Shown: piece after piece, positions 25,151-38,110 of the stretch
Numbering within the stretch: the first letter of the stretch is position 1
Layout of the letters: the number at the start of each line of letters is the position of its first letter
Source of the DNA: Acanthornis magna
Taxonomy: Eukaryota > Chordata > Aves > Passeriformes > Acanthizidae
Reading direction: 5' to 3'
Assembly: GCA_036785705.1 (NCBI GenBank)
Contig: JAWUZG010000036.1
Span: 11,775,501-11,839,500, forward strand
DNA length: 64,000 bases
The notes under the pieces: model-generated
Database searches by the model: none
Seen by the model: only the letters and a program-made list of their open reading frames with translations
What the model was told of the DNA's origin: nothing
Program-made: the position numbers and the translations under genes

Positions 25151-28100
25151 TCTGTCCGGTACAAGGTGAACCAGTTTCAGCACAATGAGTGTGAGCACCC
25201 TGCAAGCCATGGGTGCTTGAGCCACCTTTCTTGTGTGCTGATCTAGAAGAATCTGGACATTCGCACCTCAACAAAATATATTATCTGGCTCCTGTGGCTC
25301 TTACAAGAATGAAAGAGTTTTCGTGGAGGTTTTCCCTTCTCCCTCCATGACTGAAGATACTAAAGATGTTGTGAGCCACCATTCCTGAAAGATTGCCAAA
25401 ACTGTATTTATGAAACAACCCCTTATTTACATAAAATTATTAATAAAAAGACCATATCTGTACAGCTCTCTCTTAAAACACATGAAACCTACCCACAGAA
25501 GGCTCTTCCTGGCTGAGTGCATCTTTTCCAATAGCTGCTGAGGACAGGCCTGATATTACTGTGCCTCACTGGAATCATAGACCAGCTTCTTTCTGAGGCA
25601 GTCACAGAAATGAAGATCACCTTAGTAGATTGGACTTCTCTTGTAATTAAAATGTTCTATTGAATCATTCTCTCACAATGCTAGCTCCCATAGGGCAAAT
25701 ATAGATCCATGTCTGGAAATAATAAATGGCAAAATGTCTGTCTGGTCCTCCTGATAGACCTGGTTAATCATCAGATTGATTTTATTTCAAGGGGATACAA
25801 ATTTATCATTCCTCCTAATCAAACAGTGGCAGCAGAGCAGAGCAGATCCTCAGATGCTGAAAGGCAGCACAGCATCACTGACACCACTTTACCCAAAAAG
25901 AAAAGTTGGGCTAACCCTAGGCACCCTGAGTTTGGCACACAGCAGTTTGTGAGTGAAACATATGCTTAATCTCTGGACCTAAATCAGCCTGAAAAGGAGC
26001 AGACTGTTTGCTGGAAGTTCTGATTCCTGTGCCTACCAGCAAAAGGGTAGCAACCCTGGAAAAAAATCCACATTGCTAAATAGCAATGAAAAAATAAAAA
26101 AAGGTGGGGAAGGGGTCAGGAGAGTGTGGCATGCTTGCGGGCCATCTGCTAAATTTTTAGTACATGTTGTCTCATTCCTTGCTAGCCGATCCAAGTATCT
26201 GTTTGCTGGAGACACCCCAAATAAGTTTTAATCAATAAATTAAGAAATGTGTTTAGAAGATATTTGGCATGAGAACCTCAGCTTCATCAGAAAGCAGTCA
26301 TTGTCTGGTTTTAGGTGTCCCAGTGTATGAGATGGTGTGTGAAATGGGAGCATATCTTACACAGCTAGGGCAATACTTCAGTATCAAGAAACATTAAAAT
26401 AACATCTTTCAAGCTCTGCTCAGGGTAAGCTTCTTTAGTCCATAGGGTTTGTTATTTTAGATTATTTTACAAATTGACTCTGGGAAAAAATATTTTCCCT
26501 CCATACATTATAGCTCTAGATAAAATATTCTACACAGACCAGACTGTTAAACAATATCCAGTATATCCATATATGAAACAGAAAAGTCATGAAAAGATTT
26601 TCAGGTTGTATTCTTTCAAATTTCCTATCATACTTACCTCAAAAATTACTATAACATGCTATTTGAAGTCAGAGATGTTTGATTTAATAAAGGTTACTCA
26701 TTGGTGAGTTCTGATGGTACACAACACTACGCAGACAAACAAACAGAGCTTGGCTAATTTACTCTGTCTCTGAAATTATTGTCAGGGAAAATAACTGACC
26801 TCTATCATTTATTATGATGCAAAAAAGCATCCAGCTACTGCTGCAATAGAAGATGTTTACTTTCTTGTAAAAGATAGCTGGACAAATTGGGGGGGGTTTT
26901 GTTATCGTTCCTGACCAGGGTAAATGCTCAAGGCAGAGTGTCTCTCCCATAAACAGGCATTGGTTTTTGACTGAGATCCTAGAAGGAAGAGATTGCATTG
27001 CATAGGTTGTAATCCTCTTGGTTTCAGAATAAATATGTCCTTGTAAATAAAGCATGTCGTCCTTAGAATTCCATAGACGGCATCTGTCTGACTAAACTAT
27101 GCTACGAATATTCCTTTGCACTGAAGATACCAGGTTCTGAGCTAGAGGCTGGAGTCCCTTAGAGCCAAGAGAAAAACAGATGCTGCTAGCACACAGCTAA
27201 TCTCATCCTAAAGCAAATGTGAAAAGCAGGTCAGATGAATGCCAGCCTTAATATATAGGACACAGGAGAAATACATGAAATAGTATTACACTTGGAGGAA
27301 CAGGAAAGAGTTCATGTGCTTCTTCTGCAGGACTTCAAAGTGAAATGAAATCAGGCCCTTCTGAACTGTCAACAGAACACTAAAAAAGCACTTGTTGTCC
27401 TCCAGGGCCCCTGGGTCACAGTATTGATGTCTCCACAAACTCTTGCACTAGGACATGGTTCCTATGAGCTCCTATGGAAATTCCCATTGTTAAGAACTGA
27501 CACTGGTGTGCTGTCAGATTTTTAATTATTTCAAAGCTGCTGTCAAACTACAGCAACTTTATCCAGGTCCACTGAAACAAAAAAAATATCCTCCATTTAT
27601 GCAGACTTTTGCTTAGACATGTTTCAGTCCTGTGCTCTGAGACAAAAAAACCCAAAAAACATGATAGTGGAAAATACAGGTTTGCCTTTCAATCAGGTTA
27701 AATCAGCTGAGCAACATTAATATTAATGGAGAGACTAACACACTTGAAGGCATGTTCTCTGTAATGATTGACGTCTAATGTGAAATGCAAGCAGTTCCTG
27801 GAAAGTCTTTGTGAATTTCTGAACAGTTTGATAAAAGTTATCTTACATTTAACTTGCAGTCCAAGCCAAGATAACGCCATCTCTCTGAAGGCATTTCTTT
27901 TCACACTGCTATATATACTTCACCTTTTTGCTTTGTCATGAATTCAGTAAGTTCAAGTATCTCAATACGTGAAGACAATGTCCACAATGTTGTCATGCGA
28001 AAGCTAACCTAGGTTTATGCCAGTAGATACCTGGGAACTTTTAAAGTTTGTTCAGTTTCATAATTTTATCACATTTTGGTACACATTTTAGCATTTATAA

Positions 28101-30825
28101 CAAGTATTGTGTTTATAATTAAAGTATTATGCTTTTCACCCAACAATGACTTCAGATGTCTCAATTTTCTTTTTATACCAATTTTTTTTCAGCTGAGGGC
28201 ATGCCAAAACCAGATTGCTTACTTCTGCTTTACTGGTAGGTCTGTTAATAATCTCATTGTGATGTACCCTTATCACCATGCAGAAATATTTCTTAATTCT
28301 TCTGTGCATTATGCTAGCAATCTATTTTATCAAAATTTTATTGGGCTGGATTTTGCTAGATATTGACAACTTCAATGCGTCCATATAATGTTTATATTGC
28401 AGTTTCCCCTCCAAGTTCTGCACATCTTTATTTGTGTTTTCTGTCCTTTCCTGATTTTAGGGGAGAGGGAGAAGTGAATGGTGAATGGAATAAGCCATGT
28501 CTATAAGTTCACTCAATGAATTTTTCAGTGCTCACTGGATTGGTAAGTTAACTGACTTTCAGTATATTTGGAGCACCTACAAAACAAATCATACCAGCTT
28601 GATCTAAAGCAATTTCACCTGTGGTTTGGCCTTTCAGGAGGTGAAGATGTAGAAAGTTGCAAAAGTGAAGCTGAAGTCCTTAGCTCTGAAAGGTCAATAA
28701 AGCTAAATTGAAATTATGCCTTTCGTTCATTAGATATCCTGGGTCTGGAGGTGACTTCAGTTCTTTGGGTGCATTTTTTGCCAAGGCTTTGATACACTGG
28801 AATGTCTCGTGATTATGTCTCTTGTGAAATCTGCTTTTATCTGGTTTTAAAGTGCCTTCTGTGTCTTGTTACAACTGAGATGTGAAGCACGCTGCTTGCA
28901 GAATGTCGAAAAGTGCATTGGTCTAGATTTCATGCTAAATTTCACCACTGAACTTAGTGACTGAGACACTGTATGTTCATGCCTTGTTCTAACACAGCAC
29001 CAAATTACCAAACATTTTGATTCTACTTTGGTATAAGAAGACTTCTTGCTGGTTTGGTTTTTTAAAAATTTCTGTATGAGTGATTCTATTGCAACTTTTT
29101 TTATCTTATTGTAATGTTGGTAACAAAGCACTGGAATTACATATATGTAATTCCTCAGCTTTTATACAGAATGTTTATTGTATTTTGCTGGCATGTCTTT
29201 CTCTAATCCTCTTTTGATTATCATGAGTTTCTGCTCATTTACTGTCTTCAAAGAATTCCATGAAAGTCATCATGAAAGAGAATGTTTAATTTATGGTTGG
29301 GCAAATCCTGGAATGCCTCCCAAGTCGGTAAAACTGCTATTTTTTAGTTTTCACCTCAAGATATTCTCCTCAACCACAGTAACTTCTGAATTCACTGATT
29401 AAGGCATTTAAGCTTGCACATTTGCATTCATGAACACCAGCTGGTGGTATGTGTCCAGCGAGTAACCTAAAGTACTATTGATTTGTCCATTTGCTTTTAA
29501 TTAATTAATAGGCTGAAGTTCCTGGAAGGACAGTGAAATAATCGAGTAGATAAATTAAAAAACCCTTAAAAACAGAGAAAAAGAGTCAGTCTTTCAAAAG
29601 GGAAGAACATATAGCAAATACACCAACTGATCACAAATAGCTGTCTCTCTCAAGTACTTCCAACACAATGAATGTCTTCTTGTAGGTCACAAAATAACAA
29701 TGTCACAATAAATTATGACATACGCTCTATTTACTTCCCACTGAACTTGGCTGGCACTTAGGTGCTTCATTCCATCTCAGGATCTATTGCCTTTAGATTA
29801 AAGAGCTTTTATAACTCCTTGTTTGTTTAGAAACAGATTAATGATATCCTGCCTGTTTTCGCAGGCACAGAGTTTATTCTGCCTAGTGAGAGTTATTAAA
29901 AATGCCGGCCTTGATGTCCTAGCCGAAAGATCAAAGATATTAAGTCAGCCAACTTTGACATAAAACAGAGGACATATATTAGCTAAGGTTGTATTTGATA
30001 CAGGTTCACGATCTAAATTGTTCTACTGATAAAGATGGCATGTCAGAGATAAGAAAAAGAAAATGGCTGTGACTGTTGTACTGACTGAAATACACTCTCT
30101 ATTTCACATAGCTGGAAAACAGCATAGTAAATAGACAAATAAAAAAATCATAGTTCCCCATCAGCCACTTGCCTAATTTTCAGTTTTCATAGACAACAAT
30201 AGATTAAATGTAAAGAGAATACTGGAGATACTGGCATATAATTTCTTCTTCTGTCACTGTCACATTGCATCATCATCATTGTTGTGACCATCATTGTAAC
30301 CCTTCCCAGTTTGTGCCTGATATCCTTCGTCATCCATGAGTAGTTTCCCCAACACTCGCCTGGAATTGGTGTCTGTGACCTGGCAGGTCTGCTTTGGCTT
30401 GGCCTCTTGTCAGGCTGAGTCTACACTTGTGAATAAGGCAGAGCTAGGAAATGCTCTAAACCAGGTCCCCAACGAGCCGGTTTGTGCTACGTGTCTTTTG
30501 TCCCCAGTGTCCTCTGTGTCCCATGCAGTTCTTGCCCACAGGACTATTATTGTGTGCTTTTTTCACTTCCATTTCTTGGTATCTGAAATAAAGTGATCGT
30601 TGTTTTGCGAAGTACCAGTGGTATCAGCAGTGTGAAACTGAGGTGTAGCTATGAAGGTAATCGGGATGTAGGACCAGCGGGTGTAGGGTGGAGGAAGTGG
30701 GATCTTGTAGAGTGCTGATCATGCTGCCTGATGGATTCCTACAGTACAGTGCTGTGGATGTTGACTCGTTCTATTCTCTTTTTCTCCCAGAGGCTTTGTG
30801 AGTTCAAGCATTGTGCTGGCCCTAA

Positions 30826-30911
30826 AATAATAACAATAATGATAATGATAATGATAACGATAACGACGATGACAACAACAACAACAACAACAACAATAAT
30901 AATAATAATTT
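30826..30911 (+). repeat. Compound trinucleotide microsatellite (AAT/AAC/ATG)
   Basis: An ordered series of ATAATAACA, repeated GATAAT, GATAACGAC, (AAC) of about eight units, then AATAATAAT. It lies near the 3' end of the CR1 at 31050. Confidence 0.92.
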
Positions 30912-31049
30912 AGGTCTTTATTGCCTCATAAATATTGATCTAATTCAGAAAAAGAACTTCAATGCATTACTTTTCCTTCTGTCTGGGCAGGTTTAGCCTC
31001 CAAATGGAGCTTTAGTAAGGAATGCACTATTATTAGTTGATTCTGGTTC

Positions 31050-31400
31050 ATAGAATCACAGAATATGCTGAGTTGGAAAGGACCTACGAGGATCACTGAG
31101 TCCAACTCCTGCCCTGCACAGGACACACCAAGAGTCACACCATGTGCCTGAGAGCTTTGTCCAATGGCTTCTTGAGCTCTGTCAGGCTTGGGGCTGTGAC
31201 CACCACCCTGGGGAGCTGTTCCAGTGCCCAAACACCCTCTGGGTGAAGAACCTTTTCCTGATATCCAACCTAAACCTCCCCTGACACAACCTAAGGCCAT
31301 TCCTCCCTGGTCACCAGAGAAGACATCAGTGTCTGCCCCTCCTCTTCCCCTCACAAGGAAGTTAGAGAGTGCAAAAATCTCAGTCTTCTCAAGGCTGAAC
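31050..31400 (-). mobile_element. CR1 LINE 3' end
   Basis: The plus strand reads CATAGAATCACAGAATATGC, then GAGTTGGAAAGGACCT, GTCCAACTCCTGCCC, GGGGAGCTGTTCCAGTGCCC, GTGAAGAACCTTTTCCTGAT and ATCCAACCTAAACCTCCC, ending near TCTTCTCAAGGCTGAACAG. This is the reverse complement of the well-known chicken-repeat-1 3' UTR, with its terminal ATTCTATGA-type repeats at the left. The element is therefore on the minus strand and 5'-truncated, as most bird CR1 copies are. It contributes no reverse transcriptase sequence. The compound trinucleotide repeat at 30826 lies 140 bp beyond its 3' end. Confidence 0.9.
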
Positions 31401-34400
31401 AGACAGTATTTTTGGTCTGTGCAGTCAGTAATGAGAGGTGCAAATTCTGCCTGCCGTGGGCTAGTTCCATTCTCTGACTGAGAGCATCTCTGCTCCAGGG
31501 GTTTTGATCTTCAGTGAGATCTGGGACACATCACCTCATGGCTGCCTCTCTGACCTAGTAGCAGGAGTCAACAAATAAATGTTTAAGAAAACTCTTGGTA
31601 ACACATTCCTCAATCTATTGTACAGCTAGCATCAGTACCAATAAATTATCTACATGCAAAGTGAAGACAGGCAGAGTTTAAGGATCATGTCTTCAACTGA
31701 CCTTTGAATGCAGATGCTGAAGTATTTAGTGCCAGTACTTGTATCTTTTCTTTCTTACACACTGAAATATTCGTGCTTATGAGACAGGATAACTGTCGTA
31801 TGGCCTCAAAAATATATGCATTTATAATCAGAGTAGAATCTTTTTTCCTGTCTGAAAAAAATAATAGAGCAGAATCTAAACCTTTAGTTTTGAATTACTT
31901 CAAATTATTCTACCGTCAGTTCTGGGCAAAGTCTATGTAGGTCAAGAAATATATCTCGATGTCACAAATACGAACTTCAAGTTCAAAATGTTTCACAGTA
32001 CTAAGGGGGTTGCACTGGTTTTTTGTTTGAATTGTTCATAGGATCAAGTAAGATAAAAAATAATCAAACCCATTTGTGAGATATAAAAAATATAAAGCAT
32101 CTCTTATTTTGCCATGCAAGAAGAAAATATGTAAAAGCCTTATATATGAGAAATGTTTAAAAACTGTCTGAAATAGATCATCATCCAAGCTGAAGTAGCA
32201 GCAATGAAAGAGATTTGGCAGATGATTAGAGATGACAGGTGAAGAGAGACCAAGGGAAAAGAAATTGATCGGTTATAAGTGAAATGTAACTGACAAATGT
32301 CTATGACATCTCTGTTGAATACCCTTCAGCTGAGGTTTGTCTTGCTTGAGAAATAAAGCCTCACACACAGAGCTGCTTATTCTGCACAAATAGGCCTGCC
32401 AGGAAGAAATGCACAAAGAATAAATGCATCTCTCTACGTTTACATATATGTACACACTTGTGTGGAATTAAATATTTTAATATACACCAGAAAGCCAGGA
32501 ATCACAAGAAACTCAATGGCAATCCACTTATCCTCTTATTCTAGTTTTTCTCATTTTTTCCACTTCCCATATAGTCCTCAGATTGATGTCTAACTTCTCT
32601 AGGATTTGTGTGGATGTGGAGAATTGTTAAAGATGTATGAAGGATGTATGTTGGTCTAAAGTGGTAAGAATTCTTTTACAAACAAATATTCAAAATATAA
32701 ACATTGAGTTTTTTCTTTAAATTGAGACAGTAATAGTCTCTAAAACAAATGAAGGTTTACTTTTCATAGCAAAACTGGGAGGGAATGTCCTTTTTCTCAG
32801 GGAAAGTGCACATATGTGCAGAAGAAGACAAAAGGAAAAAAGAGCTCCTCATAACACTTTGCTTCCATCTTTCATGGGTTCATGCTCATCTGTATTGTTT
32901 CCCCAACTTCACTTATACTGTTTATAATAAAACAGAGCTGCTAGAAAATGTGATGAAAGATAAAGAGTAGTTTTAATGCAATTCTGCAAATGCCTGTTCA
33001 TATTTTCTGTCAGGTCATTTTTCAAAAGAAAACAAAACAAAACCCCAAAAAAACAGCATGACCCCCACCTTGCATATAAAATGCATAAATATAAAATATG
33101 GTCCTTTCACTGACATATGAACACTGTATGTTTTTTAACATCTTAATTCCTGAATTCAGAGTTTTTTCTGATCATGATATCTGGGATGCTTAATATCCAC
33201 TGAACTGTGCTGTGCTGTATCAAGAATTACCAACTCTAGAGAAAAGAGGTTGAAAATCACTATTATGTTTCTGGATTTAAAATGTTTCTGCTTTAGTCTC
33301 TCATGGGCAGTTAATAAAAAAGTAATATCAAAAGAAAATGAACTTCATGCTTTCTCCTGAAAGTCTACCATTTTAATCCCATCTAAAGCAGCACCACCCA
33401 GAAAATTACTGTAGACTCACCTCAGCCCCAAGGGATTGAAATCCTCATCTTTCCTCTCTTTCCCAGGGATTGCTTTAATGATTAGCAGGACAGTAACTAG
33501 GGAAAGGGAGGGAAAAGATTAACTTCCATCATTCCCACAGAGGTTACTGACCCTTGTGAAAATGATGGTCAGGCATCATTTTCACAGAAGACTCAGGCTT
33601 CGATGATATAATGTTGTTTATGCTCCTGTACTAGCCCTGCTTGGCATGGGGGAGCTCTGGGATCATGGGATGTAGCCCCATCATCTGTCTGCATGGCCCT
33701 GCACTTAGGAGAAGTGTGGGGAAAGTGGGATAGGAGAGATTAGGAGAAGGGTTTGGTTGCTGATGAAACACTTTCTTCTCAGTAATTTTAAGCTTAGAGT
33801 ATTTTCCTCAGCAAAAACATGTTCTCTATGGTTGAAGCACCATACAGTGTTTGATATTTGGACTGATAATTTAGCTAGTACTGTCCACAGTACTGTTAGG
33901 GCAGATTTGCAGAGATAATAGAATAGATTGTTTTGGAAAGTATTTAAATTCAGGTCAGAGATTCGTGTGGCTTTCCCAGAAATCTGACCTTAATTATTAT
34001 GTCAAAAATACTAGCAGACTCTTAATGGTTTGAGAGTATGTCCTGGCCAGTCTTGCACCTGCACTTTCTTTTAATTCTGAAGTTTGATGCTATGCTCTAA
34101 GAAAAAAATTAAATGTGTAATAATGGATAAAGATTAGCGTCGGAAAAGAATTAATGAGATGAAATCAGAACTGTGTTTTAAATATAAGAATCAAATACAG
34201 TGTTTACAATGAGGAATTTAACAAGTCTAATTTCAGTCCGGAGTAAGCTCATGTATTAATGTTTGAGTTGATTGTGAACACAAAAATATGTGTATCTATA
34301 TCTGTATACAGAGCCATGATGAATGAGTATCAATTTACCCAGAAAGCTGCAACTGGTACGACTATAAAATTTGTTGGACGTTTGTCAGAAAAAGCCAAGT

Positions 34401-37350
34401 GGTTTTCTGACTTTATTCTAGATTAGCCATGAATATGAGAAATGACCTGGTATGGTATAAATCCTCAGGAAAGATCTGTGGAATGCAGACATCCAGTTAA
34501 TATAACATCCAGCTAATGTAATCAGTCATCAGGGGTTACTTTTGCGCTGTGCAAACAGGATAGAGAGAACATTTGTCTGGAAATGAATCCCACAGTTTTA
34601 CAGAGCCACTCTTAAGTGCCAGTTATCAGTTTCTCTTTTATCTCCCCCTCCCCACACAGGCGATCTTACCAGGAAAACCTCTCCAAACATATGTTGCTTG
34701 TTCGTATTCTTTGTCATTGACTGTTGCTCACAAAGGCTACCAAAGTGTCTCAGAAACAAGGGCTGTTTTTCAAATCCAGCAACTGTCTGAGCACATGCAT
34801 CATGTTTACTATGCAGTTGTTCCGTAACAGGGAATTCCAACAATATCACGTGAGAAGGGAATCCTTAATTATTCCAGCGACTCATAATTAGTTTAATGAT
34901 CTGAGCTTACTTGGTTGATTAGGCTGTGGTAAATGGGTATAACATGTTCTGGCTTCTTCACTGATTTTTGAAGTATTCTATGTAATGTTAACATTTGACA
35001 AGTGATTACTCAGAGCCTTCACAATGTGACGAGAGATACTCACATCCCTTGGCTACCCTTTTCTGTGTGAGTATTTTAGATAGCACATCCCATGGCAGCA
35101 TCAGAGCTTGAAAAGGTTCTGCTGCAAGTTTCCCATGTTTTATTTTTATTATGTGGGAGGTAAAACAGTTAGTTGCACTGGAAAAGAAACTTACTTATTA
35201 TATAGTTCTGTTTATTATATATATGGGAGATATATAAGGCTTTGGTACTGTTAGCTGCTTTAGTTTCTTAGTAATGCATTCAATAACGGGCTACAACGTA
35301 AATTGGTGGACACTTTGACTTTTTTAACATCTGATCAAATGTTAAAGAATATTCCTGTGACTCAGCTGGGATTGGGAAGGGTAGAAAAGGACGAGTACAT
35401 CCCCATTATGCATGGCCTCACATGAGCTGGTTGTCCTGTCACGAAACAGCAGTGGGGCAGGTCTGTGCCTCTGTCTCTGTGTGCACAAAGTGCACAAATC
35501 AGCAGAGAGATCCTGCTGGCTTATCTGAACTTCCCCTGGTCCTGCGCACTTGATTTCTTGTACCCTCTTTGGGCAGGGCGTGTGTGGAAGAAATCAGTCT
35601 GCTGTGTACTCTAGACCCACCATCATTTGATCAAAAGATATAGCTGCCAAATGACTGAGATCTTCAGATATGTTTAGGACCTACATCTTCTCCCCCTTGC
35701 TTGGTTGTGGAGCTCTAGATTTCTCCTGGTCTACTTGCAAAAAGATTTGCATTCATTACTTCTGTGCAGTGTTTTAAGTAATAATTTTTTAGACTGCAAC
35801 ACAGACTTAGTTCCAGACGCTTCCTGTAGTGGGGAAGCTTCCTGTTCAAAAGCAATCTTTCACATGCAATCTATACACAAGCATGCTGCGTGTGCTATAT
35901 TTGTATCATATCCGAGCACTGCAAAACTGCAGGTTCGCTTCTAAGGACACAGGTCCTTCTCCAGTAAGTCACCTTCCATGGCTTTCTGCAGCCCCTGGTG
36001 CTTCATGACAGCCTTTTAGGAGAGTTTAATCATTTTCTGAAGCTAAATACATCAGTGGCAGCAGCCTTCTTTATGTTGTAACACTTTCACTTCTTCTTAG
36101 AAAGAAGAAACAAAAAGACAAACGGATTTGCTTTGATTTCAGAACTTCTGTTTTCTCTTTTAACATACTTTCACATGAAGATTTTTTTCACCTCCTTTTT
36201 TATGCTGACTCTTTGCCAAATCCTACCATTTGCACATTTATGTTAACAGACCTTCTAAGCTGTAGGGGTGAGAGGCAAGAAGTGGGGAAGACCATAGGCA
36301 CAAAACTGTCTGTACCAATGGACATCATGCATCTGAGATTTGTGAGCTTCAGAAGCCTTGCCTCAGCACCTGCCTAAATTTATGGGGCCTTATGTTGAAG
36401 ATGAAAAATCATGCTCCCAAGGATCCTCAAGTTCCCATTCTGCATCAGTCTCAAAATACCTCAGTCCTGGGACGTCTAAACAGCTTAATCCCAATATCCC
36501 ACTAATATGCCATTGGGTCATACAAACATGAGTTCATCTGCTGTGACTGGAAAGAAGCATCAGAGCACACGTAACGCATATCCACAAGATTAGGCTCTAC
36601 ATAAAACACAGTGGCCAAAAGTGCTTTTATTTGAAATAAAGAGACAGGAGAAGCTACAGTACAGTCACTAATCTAGCAGTTACACTTTTGAGACGGAACC
36701 ACATGCACTGGAGACTGATCTGTGTCCTATAAATGTTTAGTGTACACAGTTTAGATTTATATGCCTGTATAAACCTTATAATTCATTCTTGTTAATACTG
36801 GAGGAGTCTAGAGAACCTCCTTGTGAAAGACAGCTAGCTGCTTGCAAGTTGTTCTTCCACTGCTAAGGAAGACCATTTACATCAGAACAGTTTTCAGTTT
36901 GTGTACTGTCTCCCAAAATGTAACACACTCATTGGATCAAGCAGTACACTGCATGAGGCTGCATGTCTGGACCTGTCAGGTTTCTCACTGACATCCAGAA
37001 AGTTTTGGGACCAAAGGAACTCAAGATAAATTCAGTCTAGATGCCAGTAAGCGCTGTACTTGGTGGTTGTGGTTAACTATCAAGGCAGGGGGATGGCTCT
37101 TTCTCTAGAAGGTGTGTTCAAATCAGTTTTAACCTGTGGAAAAACACACAACGAACACTAAACTGAGTGGGCAGACCCCTTTTGTTTTCTGTTTAGCAGA
37201 CTTCCTCAGGCGCTGGAGTTATTTCAAAACATTTGTATCTTTTTTTTGTGCCATCATATCTCTGGCCCTTGTTAAAGCCAGTGTAACAGGGTCAGTTTAG
37301 TAGGATTACTAGCTGCTCTAATTGGAGAAGACCAAATGTGTCAGAAACAA
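31401..37350. other. Intergenic, AT-rich, no gene recognised
   Basis: About 6 kb of AT-rich DNA with no recognisable transposon, RNA gene or coding exon. All reading frames are short and overlap frames on the other strand. Confidence 0.6.
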
Positions 37351-38110
37351 AATAGTGGTTAAGGGGTGAAACACCTGCCCCAGGCCCAGTGCTGGTCTGG
37401 TGTTTTTCTGGATGGCAGCAGCTCCCACCCGGATGCCGAGGAAGTCCTTTTCCTCCTGCCACCGCTGAAATTTGGCATTTTGCCTCTTGGCTGCAGCCCG
37501 TGTCCTGCTGCCCGTGCTGAGCTCTCCCCATCACATCCTGTCTGCCAGGCTGCCTGCCCTGGCCTGGGGACGCTGGCTGGGAGCCATGCCCTTGTCCTCC
37601 ACCCAGCACAGCTCCCCGAGCCGCAGGCAGGGCAGGCAGCCCTCTGCTGCTCCAGCAAAGGATCCGAACAAATGAGGAGCACAGGAAGGAAAGGGCAGGC
37701 CACAAGGCAAGGCAACAGCAGTGTGGTCAGGAGCCAGGCTTTATGGCTTTGGCCAATAAAAACATTAGTAATTGTAGATTGGGGATGGTTAAGCAAGCAG
37801 GCAGGCCTGGAATGTGGCTGAAAGTCAACTAGGAGCCAGGACCAGGAACAAGAGAGAACAGAAGACAGGGAACAGGCTTGGGAGGCAGTGGCAGGACAGA
37901 TGGGCCACCTGCTTCTTGTCCTAACCTCCAGCCCCCAGGTATAACAGACTTTCTGTTTTCTTGTTCTTTTCTGGCCACATTTTCATCGTGCCCATGTGCT
38001 GACGGTGTCCCTGTGGCTGAGCAGCAGTCTCCTCAGATGATGCCACTCCACAGCATCCTGGCCATCCTGCCAAAACATCCATACTTTGGACAAGATTTCC
38101 TGGTAAGCTG
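37351..38110. other. GC-richer patch with a possible plus-strand exon
   Basis: Sequence here is richer in G and C and gives 137-151-codon frames on both strands, which argues against any single one being real. One stretch, 37939-38102, is bordered by a good acceptor (CTTCTTGTCCTAACCTCC then CCCCCAG, including a branch-like CCTAAC) and a good donor (CTG|GTAAGC). The peptide in its open frame matches nothing I know. If transcribed it could be an exon of a long non-coding RNA. Confidence 0.25.

Larger units (their letters stand above)
23551..31049. other. Intergenic, AT-rich, no gene recognised
   Basis: AT-rich sequence with simple repeats at 23738, 25091 and 30826. Reading frames are under 100 codons and unconvincing. 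Some quiet, repeat-free stretches (for example 29.8-30.1 kb) could be conserved non-coding DNA, but this cannot be judged without alignment. Confidence 0.6.

Noticed and set aside
37292..37821. Overlapping 137-, 145- and 151-codon frames
   Set aside because: Open on both strands in a GC-richer patch. They cannot all be real, and none shows a domain or start and splice signals that favour it.
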